A stretch of DNA of 64,000 bases from Spirosoma fluviale (GCF_900230225.1 NZ_OCNH01000003.1:310001-374000); one strand, 5' to 3'. Shown: positions 36,624 to 46,670, numbered from the stretch's first letter. The notes: a model not told the origin generated them from the letters alone. Made by a program: numbers and translations.

Positions 36624-37589
36624 CTACGATTTCTTTGCAACGGCAGCCTTCACCAGAAATCGTTTGTCAGTCAGCGATCGCAGGAATTCTTCCAGATCCA
36701 GTTTCTCCTGTTGGGTGAGTCCTAATGGTTTAGCCAGTAGCGGGTCGCGGTTGATAGCGTCCGGCACTCGTTTATCGGGCTCATTGTAATGATCAATGAC
36801 CTCGGCCAGCGTTTTGAACATGCCGTTGTGCATGTAAGGTGCCGTCAGGGACACATTGCGCAGGGGGCCAATCTTGAATTTACCCAGATCAGCCGCTTTT
36901 TTGGTGATGGCGGCCCGGCCGCTGTCGGCCAGGGTTTTGCCATTGAAGAGACCGATGTTTCTAAATTCGGAGCTATTAAAATCCGCTCCGAAATGACACT
37001 GTACGCAATTGGCTTTACCATTGAAGAGGGCAAAGCCCCGCTTAGCGGATTCGCTCACGGCGGCTTCATTATCGTTCAGTCGCCAGTCATCCAGGGGTGA
37101 GTCGGCCGTTTCCAACGTCTGCTCAAACTCGGACAGGGCCCGTGCCAGATTGGCTTTGGTAGGTAGTTCCCCAAATACCTTCATGAAGTAAGCCCGGTAG
37201 GTCTTACTCCCATTCAGGCGCTTGATGGCTAAATCAATGGGCAAATCCATTTCATCGGGGTTGGCGATGGGAATCAGTGCCTGCTCTTCCAGGGTAGTGG
37301 CCCGTCCATCCCAGAAGAAGTTGGCTTGCAGGCGCACGTTCATCGCCGACGGGGTATTGCGTTTGCCTTTGCGGCCAAAGACACCCAAACTCAGCGCCGA
37401 TGTATCGGCAAAGGCGTAGTCTTCCCGGTGGCAGGTCGCGCAACTGATGGTGCGGTTGCGCGAGAGAATGGGGTCGAAAAACAAGCGCTTTCCTAACGTC
37501 ATTTTATCCAATGGTTCGTCGGTCACCAGCGTAGCCCCTACCAGAACAAAGCTGACCAGAGCGAGCATAAAACATACGTAAGTTTTCAT
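36624..37589 (-). CDS. Di-heme cytochrome c peroxidase family protein (MauG/CCP)
   Basis: 321 residues with a signal peptide (about 1-22). Two c-type haem sites are visible: CATCHREDYAFAD (first CxxCH) and CVQCHFGADF (second CxxCH). MHNGMFKTLAEVIDHYN is the conserved C-terminal Met-ligand region. The enzyme would be periplasmic and use H2O2 with electrons from a cytochrome, or act as a MauG-like oxidase. Its start overlaps the stop of the upstream gene by 4 bp (ATGA), so translation is coupled with the two duplicated small proteins. Confidence 0.92.
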   Translation of the reverse strand: MKTYVCFMLALVSFVLVGATLVTDEPLDKMTLGKRLFFDPILSRNRTISCATCHREDYAFADTSALSLGVFGRKGKRNTPSAMNVRLQANFFWDGRATTLEEQALIPIANPDEMDLPIDLAIKRLNGSKTYRAYFMKVFGELPTKANLARALSEFEQTLETADSPLDDWRLNDNEAAVSESAKRGFALFNGKANCVQCHFGADFNSSEFRNIGLFNGKTLADSGRAAITKKAADLGKFKIGPLRNVSLTAPYMHNGMFKTLAEVIDHYNEPDKRVPDAINRDPLLAKPLGLTQQEKLDLEEFLRSLTDKRFLVKAAVAKKS

Positions 37590-37990
37590 GGCTTAACGGG
37601 GGTGACCCGGCCAAGCGCCAGGGTGGGTACCGTCTCCCGGCGGTCCCGACAGGTATCCAGAATCGTTATGAAACGAACCGAATCCGGGACTGAAAATTTC
37701 AATCGATAGATACCAAAGTAAGCCGGGTTACACTTGCCGTCAGTGACGCCCATCGTATCCTGATGCACGTAATAGCGTCCCGTCAAATACGACTTTCCAT
37801 TAACGAACCCGTCGTAGGTACCGTCAGGCCGGAAGTTAAATCGTAGCGTTACCCTCTCTATCTGCTGTTGCCAGCGCCCGACCATTGGGTTTGGAGGATC
37901 AATGGCAAAAGACGACAGAACTAGTAGCCCAATGAAGCCTACAGGGAGGGTGAATCCTTCTTTCATGATCGATGTGGCTGTTTGTCTCAT
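37586..37990 (-). CDS. Small exported protein, paralogue A
   Basis: 134 residues with a signal-peptide-like start. NPMVGRWQQQIERVTLRFNF, then RPDGTYDGFVNGKSYL, the strands GRYYVHQDTMGVTDGKC and PDSVRFITILDTC suggest a small lipocalin-like beta barrel with a pair of Cys residues. Its close relative lies 21 bp upstream (38012-38401). Translationally coupled to the peroxidase gene (ATGA overlap). Function unknown. Confidence 0.7.
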   Translation of the reverse strand: MRQTATSIMKEGFTLPVGFIGLLVLSSFAIDPPNPMVGRWQQQIERVTLRFNFRPDGTYDGFVNGKSYLTGRYYVHQDTMGVTDGKCNPAYFGIYRLKFSVPDSVRFITILDTCRDRRETVPTLALGRVTPVKP

Positions 37991-38011
37991 TCATTTATCT
38001 ACTTATTTCCT

Positions 38012-38401
38012 TTATGGCTTGGCTTTGTTAACCGCATCGGCGGACCGCCGACCCACGGTAAAGTTGTGCAGGTCCCCGTTACGGCCCTTACAGGTGTCCC
38101 GAATGGTAACGAAACGGACTGAATCGGGGGCATAGAAACCCAGTTTATAGGTGCCGTAGTAAGCCTTGTTGCAACTGACGTCGGCCATTCCTAGGGTATC
38201 TTGCCGGACGAAATACGTTCCGTGGGTGAATGCTTTGTTATTAATAAATACATCGAACGTACTATCGGCTCGAAACACAAACAGAGCGGTGGCTCCTTTA
38301 TAGAGCTGTTGCCAGCGCCCTACCAACGGGTTTGGTGGAGTAATAAAGGATACAGCTGTTAGGGCAATGCCTACTAGGGGGAGGATAAATACTTTTTTCA
38401 T
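38012..38401 (-). CDS. Small exported protein, paralogue B
   Basis: 129 residues with a signal peptide. NPLVGRWQQLYKGATALFVF, RADSTFDVFINNKAF, GTYFVRQDTLGMADVSC and PDSVRFVTIRDTC align along most of the length with paralogue A, so the pair arose by tandem duplication. A Cys pair is shared. First gene of the probable three-gene peroxidase operon. Confidence 0.7.
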   Translation of the reverse strand: MKKVFILPLVGIALTAVSFITPPNPLVGRWQQLYKGATALFVFRADSTFDVFINNKAFTHGTYFVRQDTLGMADVSCNKAYYGTYKLGFYAPDSVRFVTIRDTCKGRNGDLHNFTVGRRSADAVNKAKP

Positions 38402-38582
38402 TGTTGGATAGCTGGTTAACGTATTGTGCTGGTTTCAGGCAACCGTTTAGATCAAGGTAAACTACCCTTGCGTAGAAGAATTATATATATGTTCATTAGA
38501 TGCTTCACCTATGCGCAAATTTCGTTTTAAAGCCTGTAGAAGAATTGTAAAAAACGGCCAATTCTGACCACTTGCTCAGTTT

Positions 38583-39410
38583 CTATTCGTAGAGGGCATC
38601 ATGCAGCCCCGCAGCCTGACTTTCGTAGAGCCGGGGCGACGAACCGGAGAAGTAGTTAAACTCATTAATCAGGTGGGGCTGATCATAGTAGCCCGTGAGC
38701 GATAAGACATCCTGCCAGTTTAACTTGGGTTGTTGGTCGAGGTAGCGACGGGTGTGTATAAACCGCTGCATCCGTACGTAATATTTTGGCGAAACCCCCA
38801 CCACCTGAGTGAACTGCCGACGAAAGGTTCGTTCGGAGCTGTTAAGCCGGTAGGCCAGTTCCTGCAGGTTTACCTGAGCAGGGTAACGCTGCATATAGCC
38901 TACAGCCGCTTCAATGCGACCGTCGGTGCGGAGTTGGTTTGCCCAGTTCGCCTTACCCAACCGTCGAAGCAGAAATCCTTCCAGCAAAGCAAACCGCCGG
39001 GCTGTGGAGCGGGCTTCGCGCATCTGGTCGGTCAACTCCAGGACGTCTTGGTTAACCACCGCCGTGAGATCCAAGCTCTTTTCAATGAGCTCATGCACGG
39101 GTAATTGCCATAAAGTTTGAAGACCCGTAGGAGTAAAATCGATTACTATGCCCAGCGTTGGTCCCCTAAAGTACTTCGTCATTGGTACGCCAAAAAGTCC
39201 AAATACAGTACTTTCGCAGACTTCCAGTGGCTTATTTCCTGATGCATAGACTTGAAACGGACTTTCCAGACTGAAAACAAAGTGCGACCGACCTGTACAG
39301 GTAAAGGGCACGGCGATGGTTTCATCGAGGGGTAAGTCATGCCTGATTTCCCAAAGGCACCTTACATAAGGCGTTAAGGCATGGCATGGAAGGTGCTGAT
39401 GGATTTGCAT
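38583..39410 (-). CDS. AraC-family transcriptional regulator
   Basis: 275 residues. The N-terminal domain (about 1-150) resembles the cupin-like ligand domain of DUF6597-type regulators. The C-terminal double HTH_18 domain has VNLQELAYRLNSSERTFRRQ and FTQVVGVSPKYYVRMQRFI, then SLTGYYDQPHLINEFNYFSG, the second helix-turn-helix. It probably senses a small molecule and controls neighbouring genes; its target cannot be told from sequence. Confidence 0.9.
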   Translation of the reverse strand: MQIHQHLPCHALTPYVRCLWEIRHDLPLDETIAVPFTCTGRSHFVFSLESPFQVYASGNKPLEVCESTVFGLFGVPMTKYFRGPTLGIVIDFTPTGLQTLWQLPVHELIEKSLDLTAVVNQDVLELTDQMREARSTARRFALLEGFLLRRLGKANWANQLRTDGRIEAAVGYMQRYPAQVNLQELAYRLNSSERTFRRQFTQVVGVSPKYYVRMQRFIHTRRYLDQQPKLNWQDVLSLTGYYDQPHLINEFNYFSGSSPRLYESQAAGLHDALYE

Positions 39411-39583
39411 AACACACGGGTTTAATCAGGACTTTTGAGTGCTTTACTGCCTGTTCGCTTACATGAAAAAACATCCACATCACACTGACAGCCAACCGGT
39501 ATGTGTATGATAAGCGTATTGAATAGCCTCTCTTAATCCGGTAGTTTATGATTAAAAAACAAGGTATTATCCTGCCAGTTCCT

Positions 39584-40948
39584 TTATGCCGGGACACGCA
39601 GGATGGGCTGCCGTCTCCAGTACGTCAGCGACCGCCACAGCCACTCGAGCGGCCCCAGGCGGAAATAACGAAGCCAGACCGCCGAAAAAATGAACTGAAT
39701 CACCCATACACCGGCGACCACGTAAAGAAGCTGGTGCGTCGTCATTGTTCCGTAATAACCCAGACCATATCCATAGAAAAACAGGGTGCACAGCACCGAC
39801 TGCATCAGGTAGTTGGTGAAGGCCAGCTGCCCGACATTGGCCAGTCCCCCCATCAGCGAAGGCACCAGCCGGGAGCGATACAGCAACAGCAACAAACTGG
39901 CGTGTCCCAACGCTGTGCTGGCGCGCCGAATGTGATACAGCGCCTGGAACGGAAAACCGTCGGCATCTATCGCGGCACCTGGATTGTGAAACCAGGCTAC
40001 CCCATCCCAAAAAGCCAGATAGCCTAAGGGCAGGCCGATACCGTAGCCCAGGAGCAGCGTCAGCACGTAAGTGCGGGTGGGTATCTGATTGGAGAAAAAG
40101 CCCCAGTTGAACAAGGCCATTCCCAGAAACATCATCACCAGTACGTCCCAAAAGTAGATATCATAAAATTCGACTGATTGTAGTCGGCTGGCAACGGGCA
40201 TCACGGTAGCGAACACCGTGCCATAGCCAGACTGCATCTTTTTGATGATCTCGGCCTGTTTTTGGGGATCGAAACGCGTTTTCTGCTCAGTTTCCAGCCA
40301 CCCGATTCTGGCAGTTTGCTGCTCGGCGGTGGGCTTCTTATGCTGCTTCTCCGCGGCAACAGCCTGTAAGTAGCCCACCCGTTTTTCTTTCATCTCCAGG
40401 CCGGTCATAGCCCCCTTGCCCATTGAAATGATCATACAAAGCCCGGCCGCGGCTAGCCAGTAGCCCAGCTTCAGCTTACGGAAGGGAAATAGAAATAGTC
40501 CACATACACCGTACGCGAAGAGAATATCGCCGTGCCACAACAGGACATAGGCGTTAATGAGGCCGAACAGGATCAGCCAGAGTAACCGACGATAGTAGAA
40601 ATCAGCGATGGTATACCCGCTGAACGTATCTTCTTTTTTGGCCGTAAACAAGAGCACACCGGCCCCAAACAGCATCGAGAACAGAGCGCGCATGGTGCCT
40701 TCACAAACTGAAGCGAGGAATTCAAAGGTTTTGAAGTTGATATCGTCCACGGGCTGGGTAAATAGCCTTGGAAAGACAGTCTCTACCGGCAGACCAAAGC
40801 CTACAATGTTCATGAGCAAAATGCCACACAGGGCAAATCCCCGAATAACATCAATCGTCCGAATACGCTCTGTATGGATTACCAGCGGTACCGAATCAGG
40901 GCTGATGATGGGGGTTGCGACCACCGGCGATAGGTCGGTATGTTCCAT
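39584..40948 (-). CDS. DUF418 family membrane protein
   Basis: 454 residues with about ten hydrophobic segments. RIRTIDVIRGFALCGILLMN is the typical N-terminal motif and GPLEWLWRSLTYWRRQP the typical C-terminal end of DUF418 proteins (related to YeiB). Members are inner-membrane proteins of unknown function, possibly acyl- or lipid-modifying. A charged loop (about 170-230) separates the halves. Confidence 0.88.
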   Translation of the reverse strand: MEHTDLSPVVATPIISPDSVPLVIHTERIRTIDVIRGFALCGILLMNIVGFGLPVETVFPRLFTQPVDDINFKTFEFLASVCEGTMRALFSMLFGAGVLLFTAKKEDTFSGYTIADFYYRRLLWLILFGLINAYVLLWHGDILFAYGVCGLFLFPFRKLKLGYWLAAAGLCMIISMGKGAMTGLEMKEKRVGYLQAVAAEKQHKKPTAEQQTARIGWLETEQKTRFDPQKQAEIIKKMQSGYGTVFATVMPVASRLQSVEFYDIYFWDVLVMMFLGMALFNWGFFSNQIPTRTYVLTLLLGYGIGLPLGYLAFWDGVAWFHNPGAAIDADGFPFQALYHIRRASTALGHASLLLLLYRSRLVPSLMGGLANVGQLAFTNYLMQSVLCTLFFYGYGLGYYGTMTTHQLLYVVAGVWVIQFIFSAVWLRYFRLGPLEWLWRSLTYWRRQPILRVPA

Positions 40949-41040
40949 AGTTGGGACTCGTTTAATAACTACTTCTGAGCGGGTTGTTTACAACAAGCCA
41001 GTTTTGGTGCAAAGCCTGGAATGAGTTGGTACCATTTGGC

Positions 41041-41565
41041 CTACCTGGCCTGTGAAAGAAGAACCGAGTCTGGTGTTGTTAGTCGTACAGTTGCCTGCTT
41101 AAAGAAACATACCGCCATATAAATGACGACTCCAATCTCCACTAAGAAGGCCATTTTACGAATCCAGTCGGTTTGCCACAAACGCGCCATCAGGGCCGGG
41201 CTGTAGTGACCCTCATCAAATTGCTGCTCGATCGGCGCCTGAAACAAAATAGTCGACGTCCAGGCGGCCACAACGCAGGCCAGCGCTACCCAAAGCGTCC
41301 ATCTTGGTACGCTCGCTGGCCGGTTGAAGAATAAAGCGATTAGGGCGATGTTACCTAACAGAATGGGCAGCACCAGAAATGGCAGAACGTTCTGACTGGT
41401 GGCTTGATGCCAGCGGGCGAAGTCGGCCGGGGGGAAGGAACGACCCAGATCGGCATAGCTCAGGTACTCGACAAACTCGTTCATCATGCCCGCGCCGAAG
41501 CAGTAAAACGTCAGCAGCAGGTAGGTCAGGAAGACTCCGTAAGGCGAATGTGGCTTAATTTCCAT
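41041..41565 (-). CDS. Four-helix membrane protein of unknown function
   Basis: 174 residues with four hydrophobic segments (about 12-32, 57-78, 88-108 and 145-165). The loop LFQAPIEQQFDEGH and the layout are reminiscent of DUF1772-type membrane proteins, but this is weak. It starts 170 bp from the hybrid sensor gene end and precedes the DUF418 gene by 92 bp, so the three may form one transcript. Confidence 0.55.
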   Translation of the reverse strand: MEIKPHSPYGVFLTYLLLTFYCFGAGMMNEFVEYLSYADLGRSFPPADFARWHQATSQNVLPFLVLPILLGNIALIALFFNRPASVPRWTLWVALACVVAAWTSTILFQAPIEQQFDEGHYSPALMARLWQTDWIRKMAFLVEIGVVIYMAVCFFKQATVRLTTPDSVLLSQAR

Positions 41566-41735
41566 GATGTGTTTTAGAAAGGGTTATCGGCGGTCGGATC
41601 GAGGCCGGCGAAACAACACCACAAAGGAAAACAAGCCACCCCTGAGCGGCTTTCGCGTGCGTTGCAAATTCATTCGAAAACGTTGCAATAGCTGATTTTT
41701 AGCGTGTTTAAGGGATAAAACGAGTGAGTCAGGTC

Positions 41736-44711
41736 TTAGAATAAGGATATGTCCGCTTTCTTTTTTACGTCGCTGGGGGCGCAGCCAAAGTGGCGGGTAA
41801 AACTGGTGGAAAAGCTGGCTGGGCTGCTAAAACCAACCAGGTAGGCCACTTCCGATACGGTAGCTACGTTGCGGGTCAGTAAGTCCAGGGCGCGTTGTAG
41901 GCGAACCGCACGGATCAGATCACCGGGCGATTGATTGAGGAGCGCTTTGAGTTTGCGGTGGAGCTGGGCTCGACTAACGCCCAGGTCGTCGCTCAACTGA
42001 TCGACGCTAAAGCCTTCGTCATCCAGCCGGGCGTCGATGGCCGTCTTCACCCGGTTTAAAAAGGCTTGCTCTATGGACGGTAACGCATCTCCGATATGCC
42101 ATAGATTGTCCCGGCTGAATCGCTCCCGGAGCTGCTGACGACTGGTCAGTAAGTTCGCGATCTGAGCCAGCAGCTCCCGCTGGTGAAACGGCTTGACCAG
42201 GTAACTATCCGCCCCCGTTTGCAGCCCCTCAATCCGGCTGTCGAGGTCGGCTTTGGCCGTTAACATCACGATGGGAATATGGCTGGTGCGTTCGTCCTGC
42301 TTCAGGGCCGCACAAACCTGATGCCCATCCAATTTTGGCATCATCAGGTCAGTGATGACCAGATCAGGTACGTGCTCCTGAGCGAGCCGAACGCCTTCCT
42401 CTCCGTTGCGAGCTTCAATGATCCGGTACGGATGTCCTACCGATGAGCGGATGAATTGACGTACCTCATCATTGTCTTCGATCAAGAGGAGTTCTGGTCC
42501 GTCAGCCGCTTCGGACGGTTGAGGAAGCAGGTCCAGTACCGGATCAACTACTCCCGGTGATGAAGTAGGTAACTCATTTTCTGGCCCGTTCTGAACGGAA
42601 TGTTTCTGACGAATGGGTAGGCGCACGGTGACGGTAGTGCCCACATTTTGCTGGCTATCGATATGAATACGACCGTCGTGCAGTTCAACCAATTCCCTGG
42701 TTAAGGCCAGACCAATGCCAAAACCCGCCTGCTCCCGCGTGTTGGAGGCATCGACCTGATAGAACTGATCAAACACATACGGAAGGTTGGCGACAGGAAT
42801 GCCGACACCGGTATCACGAACCGCCAACTCAACCCAAGGTTCGTCTCCGACGAGTTCACGGGTTAGCCGGACAAACACACCGCCCCCGGATGGCGTAAAC
42901 TTGATGGCGTTGGAAAACAGGTTGTAAAGAATTTTTTCGAGCTTATCGCGGTCAAGGTCCATCATGAGCTGGTCAAGATCAGTTGCCACATGCAGCGAAA
43001 TTTGTTTCTGTCCGGCCAGCGACTCAAAGGAGAGCAGGGTGCCCTTCACCAAACTAATCAGGTCGGCCGGGGTAAGAGCCAACTGGGTTTTACCCGCTTC
43101 CAACTTACTTAGGTCGAGCAGTTGGTTGATGAGTTGCAACAACCGCTGGGCGTTTCGGTGCAGGAGCCCAACCTGCTGCTTGGTTTTGGATTCCTTAGTT
43201 TCAGCCAGCACCTGTTCGGCCGGGCCAAGCATGAGCGTCAGTGGGGTACGGAACTCATGAGTCAGGTTGGTGAAAAAATGTGATTTGATAGCGTCGATCT
43301 CCCGGAGTTTATCGGCCTGCTGCTGAATCTGCTCGGTTCGCTCCTGCACGGTTTGCTCCAAGACCTCATTCTGTTCAGCTACCAGCTTGAGCTTTTCGGC
43401 TTCCTGCGCCAGTGTCTTTTCGGACAGCGCCCTGACCTGCTCGAGTTGTGTTTTCAGGTTACTATTTGTCCGGGCAAAGTCTTGAGCCAGATACAGCGAG
43501 GTGCATAGGGGTAATGACAAAAACCCAAATGCAATTGTCAGGCTTGACCCGTATGGATTATTATGCCAAAGTGCGGGAAACACATTACCGACTGCTAGGA
43601 TCGCCACAATAATAGTGATCAGCATACCCGCGCCAATAAGCCAGATACCTGGCTGCCGGCGGTGCATCGCCAGACCAACAACCCGGAATACTTCCAGTGT
43701 ACAAATGATCAGAAAGAACCAGAAGAGGGCATTAACACCAAAGCCCGGAAACAATGCGCCGATGAGCATGAATTGGAACGCTGCGGCACAAAATAGCCAC
43801 ACCCGTCTGGGTTGTCTGGGGTAATAAATGGAGTAGATAAACACGACCATCAGTAACGGAATGGCTACGTTAGCAGGATAATACAGCCAGAACAGGGCGT
43901 GCTGCGTATCCGGACTGATGACAATATTGTCAAAGAAAACGCAGATGGAGCATACCGAGAAACAGAGCATACAAAGGCTATAATACAAGTTAGACTTGCG
44001 AGCCGGGTAAAACAGGAACAGAAACAGGTGTAACAAGGCAAACAAACCTGGGCCAGCAGCCGGAATCAGGTTGAGGGCGTTGGCTCGGGAACGGTACAAT
44101 AAGTTCTCGTTCATTTTTTCATGCGTTCCGATCCAAGCTAAAAATCCTTGTCCAAGCCTGACTTTTCGGGTTAGGTATTGATGAAAGCAGGACAGCCGGA
44201 CGGCTAATACGTGCGGCCCGGAATGATCAATACGAAAAGCAATTGGCTCATTATCGGGCAAGTAGGTTGTTTCAGTAGCCAGCGAATGACCGACTTTGCC
44301 AAAACCACCGATGCGCTGCCCATCCAGGTAAATGTCCGAAGCACCCATGTGGGCAATCCTTAACGCCATCATCTGGCCTACCAGTGACTCATCCAACGTG
44401 AAATGCAGTCTGAACCAACCTACTCCTTTCCAGCCGGGCGGAGTGTTCCCTACACTGTTACCGGTTTTGAATGATATCCAGCTATGATCATCCAGCGCCG
44501 GATTAGCCCAAGTCGGGTTGTCGCCAGCCTGGAATCGCCAGGGCATTGGATACAGAAAATAGCCGGATAATGTTTTTTGTAAGCTGTCCGCCGTCAGTAG
44601 TAAACTCGTCGGCTGAGCCCGGGCGACACCCGTTGATAAAGTAAGCCAGCTTAGTATGGCCAAAACGAGTAACAACCCTGGCAGGAAAGCGCCTGATGGA
44701 CGATGTTTCAT
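41736..44711 (-). CDS. Hybrid two-component sensor with 7TM-DISM input and AraC-type output
   Basis: 991 residues. Signal peptide (about 1-33), periplasmic beta-sandwich (7TMR-DISM extracellular type, about 40-195), seven hydrophobic segments (about 210-410), coiled coil (about 415-475), HisKA with NLTHEFRTPL (His about 485), HATPase (N box around 595, VRDTGVGIP, GFGIGLAL), a receiver (LLIEDNDEVRQF, phospho-acceptor Asp about 788 in VITDLMMPK, Lys in VKPF) and a C-terminal HTH_18 domain (about 890-985). It is a complete sensor-to-promoter protein, as in the HTCS class that controls glycan use, but the input domain is the 7TM-DISM type, not Reg_prop. The closest candidate targets are the minus-strand genes downstream. 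Confidence 0.92.
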   Translation of the reverse strand: MKHRPSGAFLPGLLLVLAILSWLTLSTGVARAQPTSLLLTADSLQKTLSGYFLYPMPWRFQAGDNPTWANPALDDHSWISFKTGNSVGNTPPGWKGVGWFRLHFTLDESLVGQMMALRIAHMGASDIYLDGQRIGGFGKVGHSLATETTYLPDNEPIAFRIDHSGPHVLAVRLSCFHQYLTRKVRLGQGFLAWIGTHEKMNENLLYRSRANALNLIPAAGPGLFALLHLFLFLFYPARKSNLYYSLCMLCFSVCSICVFFDNIVISPDTQHALFWLYYPANVAIPLLMVVFIYSIYYPRQPRRVWLFCAAAFQFMLIGALFPGFGVNALFWFFLIICTLEVFRVVGLAMHRRQPGIWLIGAGMLITIIVAILAVGNVFPALWHNNPYGSSLTIAFGFLSLPLCTSLYLAQDFARTNSNLKTQLEQVRALSEKTLAQEAEKLKLVAEQNEVLEQTVQERTEQIQQQADKLREIDAIKSHFFTNLTHEFRTPLTLMLGPAEQVLAETKESKTKQQVGLLHRNAQRLLQLINQLLDLSKLEAGKTQLALTPADLISLVKGTLLSFESLAGQKQISLHVATDLDQLMMDLDRDKLEKILYNLFSNAIKFTPSGGGVFVRLTRELVGDEPWVELAVRDTGVGIPVANLPYVFDQFYQVDASNTREQAGFGIGLALTRELVELHDGRIHIDSQQNVGTTVTVRLPIRQKHSVQNGPENELPTSSPGVVDPVLDLLPQPSEAADGPELLLIEDNDEVRQFIRSSVGHPYRIIEARNGEEGVRLAQEHVPDLVITDLMMPKLDGHQVCAALKQDERTSHIPIVMLTAKADLDSRIEGLQTGADSYLVKPFHQRELLAQIANLLTSRQQLRERFSRDNLWHIGDALPSIEQAFLNRVKTAIDARLDDEGFSVDQLSDDLGVSRAQLHRKLKALLNQSPGDLIRAVRLQRALDLLTRNVATVSEVAYLVGFSSPASFSTSFTRHFGCAPSDVKKKADISLF

Positions 44712-45022
44712 AGCTGGCTGGACAAGCGGAGCAACAATTGCTATTGACTATCTATCAATTTAGGCATTATTGCTGATTACTAAACCAGTAAGTCGGAATC
44801 ATATTAGTAAGCGGCAACAAGCACTACTCCTTTTGAGTTTGCATCAGCCACCTCTTTTTTGGTACCCCCAACAGTCTTATAAAAAAGCTCTTTTCTTAGG
44901 ATATCTGTTACATGACTTAAAGCAAATGACACTGCCGGGCCGACCGTTAACAATCCGCCCAGCGTCGGAGTGGTGTCACACCCCGTCCCTTTCGGCCCAA
45001 AATAGCCTAAGTAGCTAATCCC
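44712..45022. other. Intergenic region, nothing recognisable
   Basis: About 310 bp between the hybrid sensor start and the end of the nonsense-bearing gene. No repeat copy, hairpin or coding motif was seen. Confidence 0.4.
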
Positions 45023-45499
45023 CTACTTCAGTTCCACCCGATAAAACCCATCGGTTACTGCCAAGCCTGCCGCTTTAAATGCAAATGTACCTTCGGCTCA
45101 GTTGCCCTTGAGAGCCGTGATTTCCATGGTGCCCGAGTAATGCTAGTAAACGGGGCCATCTTTGATCCAGTAATCGACCGCGTAACCATCCCCCAAGCGG
45201 GCCCGTTTGCCCACTTGGGCGGACCGTTTTTTGAAGCAATACATCATCAGATAACTTGCTTCACCCACATAACCGATCATTACGCCAGCCATGGCGGGTG
45301 GCATCATCGAGGAAGCCCGCCATGGTTTGCCGTTTATGTTGGCACTCATCGTCCAGCCGCTCGTGGTCGTGGCTACGGCTCCCGGCCTAGGCGCATCTTT
45401 AATGGCGGCTTCCATTTTTTTTGCTTGTTCAGTAGCCGATTGTCCCAGGCAAGCACTCATCGTGGCCACTAGAAGCCAGGTCAGTATGGGTAATTTCAT
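45023..45499 (-). pseudogene. Small exported protein gene with two in-frame stop codons
   Basis: The first 118 codons (signal peptide at 1-19, then ANINGKPWRASSMM and YLMMYCFKK) end at TAG (45143-45145). The same frame continues HYSGTMEITALKGN, a TGA (45098-45100), then AEGTFAFKAAG and VTDGFYRVELK to a TAG at 45023-45025. The GTFxF...G.F.V pattern at the end is the typical close of small Bacteroidota exported beta proteins, so the natural end is probably 45023. Two nonsense changes point to a dead gene. The function of the intact form is unknown. Confidence 0.65.
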
Positions 45500-45778
45500 G
45501 AGTGTTGTTCTATCGTTTGTTTGCTGGACTCTCTACTTTTTACGGAACTCATTATCTCGAAAAAGACTGGCCTTTTAGACGTATCGAAAGGCTATCGCTG
45601 GCGGGATAGTCGAATCCGCTTTTCCAGGGGAAGCGCTAGCTTTTAGGGGTTGTTAATGCCTGAACCAATCATCCGTTTGTGCAACTCGGCTAGTAACTCA
45701 AGTCACTAGTAAGCATAAACTAATGAACATCCAGTCAAGGAGCTCCTAGCCGGGTAGTCAGCCGCTGAATTTCCATCC
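45500..45778. other. Intergenic region, nothing recognisable
   Basis: Lies between the start of the nonsense-bearing gene and the end of the cupin gene. No repeat copy or strong hairpin was seen. Confidence 0.35.
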
Positions 45779-46337
45779 TCACTGTTTTAACTGATGGATG
45801 GGTGGTCTCACCCGCTTAAAGCCGTGCGCTTGCCGAAACTCATCCTGTTGCGCTTCGCTCATCGTTTTCATGACCCCTTCACTGATCTGCTGAAAGCACG
45901 CGTTGAAACGTCATCAGCAGCCGACCCTCTCCTGGCCCTACTTTGGCAAAACAATGTGGGACGTTGCGCGGACCGAAGACGGTGTCACCCGCTTTAACCG
46001 GATGGATGACCTCACCAACTTTAATTAAGAACTCCCCTTCCAGCACATACCACAGCTCATCCTGGTTGAAATGAACGTGCAGAGCGGGCCCGCCTTCTTT
46101 GACCCGCCGGGATTTATAGATGTACAAATCCCCGTTGGTGTCTTTGGTCGACACCTTGGTCATAAAGGTGTCGCCATCGAAGAGGGAAATGGCCTGATTA
46201 AATCGGTCCTTGCCCGCATCGACTTTGAAGCCCTTGTCGATTCGATATTTTTTCAGGGTATCGGCCGCCCACAGGAAAGGGGATACCAAAAAGGTAGCGG
46301 TGGCTAGACTGGCTTTCAGAAAGCGGTTCCGTTGCAT
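45779..46337 (-). pseudogene. Cupin-domain exported protein with C-terminal frameshift
   Basis: From the ATG at 46337, a hydrophobic signal-like segment (FLKASLATATFLVS) is followed by a single cupin: HVHFNQDELWYVLEGEF (motif 1 with HxH and Glu) and GPRNVPHCF (motif 2 with His). After LLMTFQ the frame ends at VLSADQ (TGA near 45879), but another frame continues CFQQISEGVMKTMSEAQQDE, FRQAHGF and RPPIHQLK to TGA at 45779-45781. The join lacks a short piece, so a deletion of about ten bases is likely. The cupin core is intact and a shortened protein could still fold. Substrate unknown. Confidence 0.7.
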
Positions 46338-46670
46338 ATCCGTTTTGGGTTTTATAATCAATCTAGGGCCATTTCTACAAATGAACATGTCTTGTCCATA
46401 CCATTGGTCAGTTGTTTAGCAATGGTCAATATAGGTCAATACATTCTCTTGAGCCAGGTACTTTATCTACTTGATTAAAGGCTTACAAGCTGTAGGCCAG
46501 CCCAACAAGTAGGTAAACGCGTAAAAATAATCCATCCTGGCAAGGTATGCGATGGATAGCCGTTGTTAGGTACAGAAAGGTGGCCAATTGCTTTTGGTGG
46601 CCTGCTCAGCCATTCAATGCGCTTAAGTAGAGGAAATAGATTCAGTTAAAAAGAGAGTAGAAATCAATGT

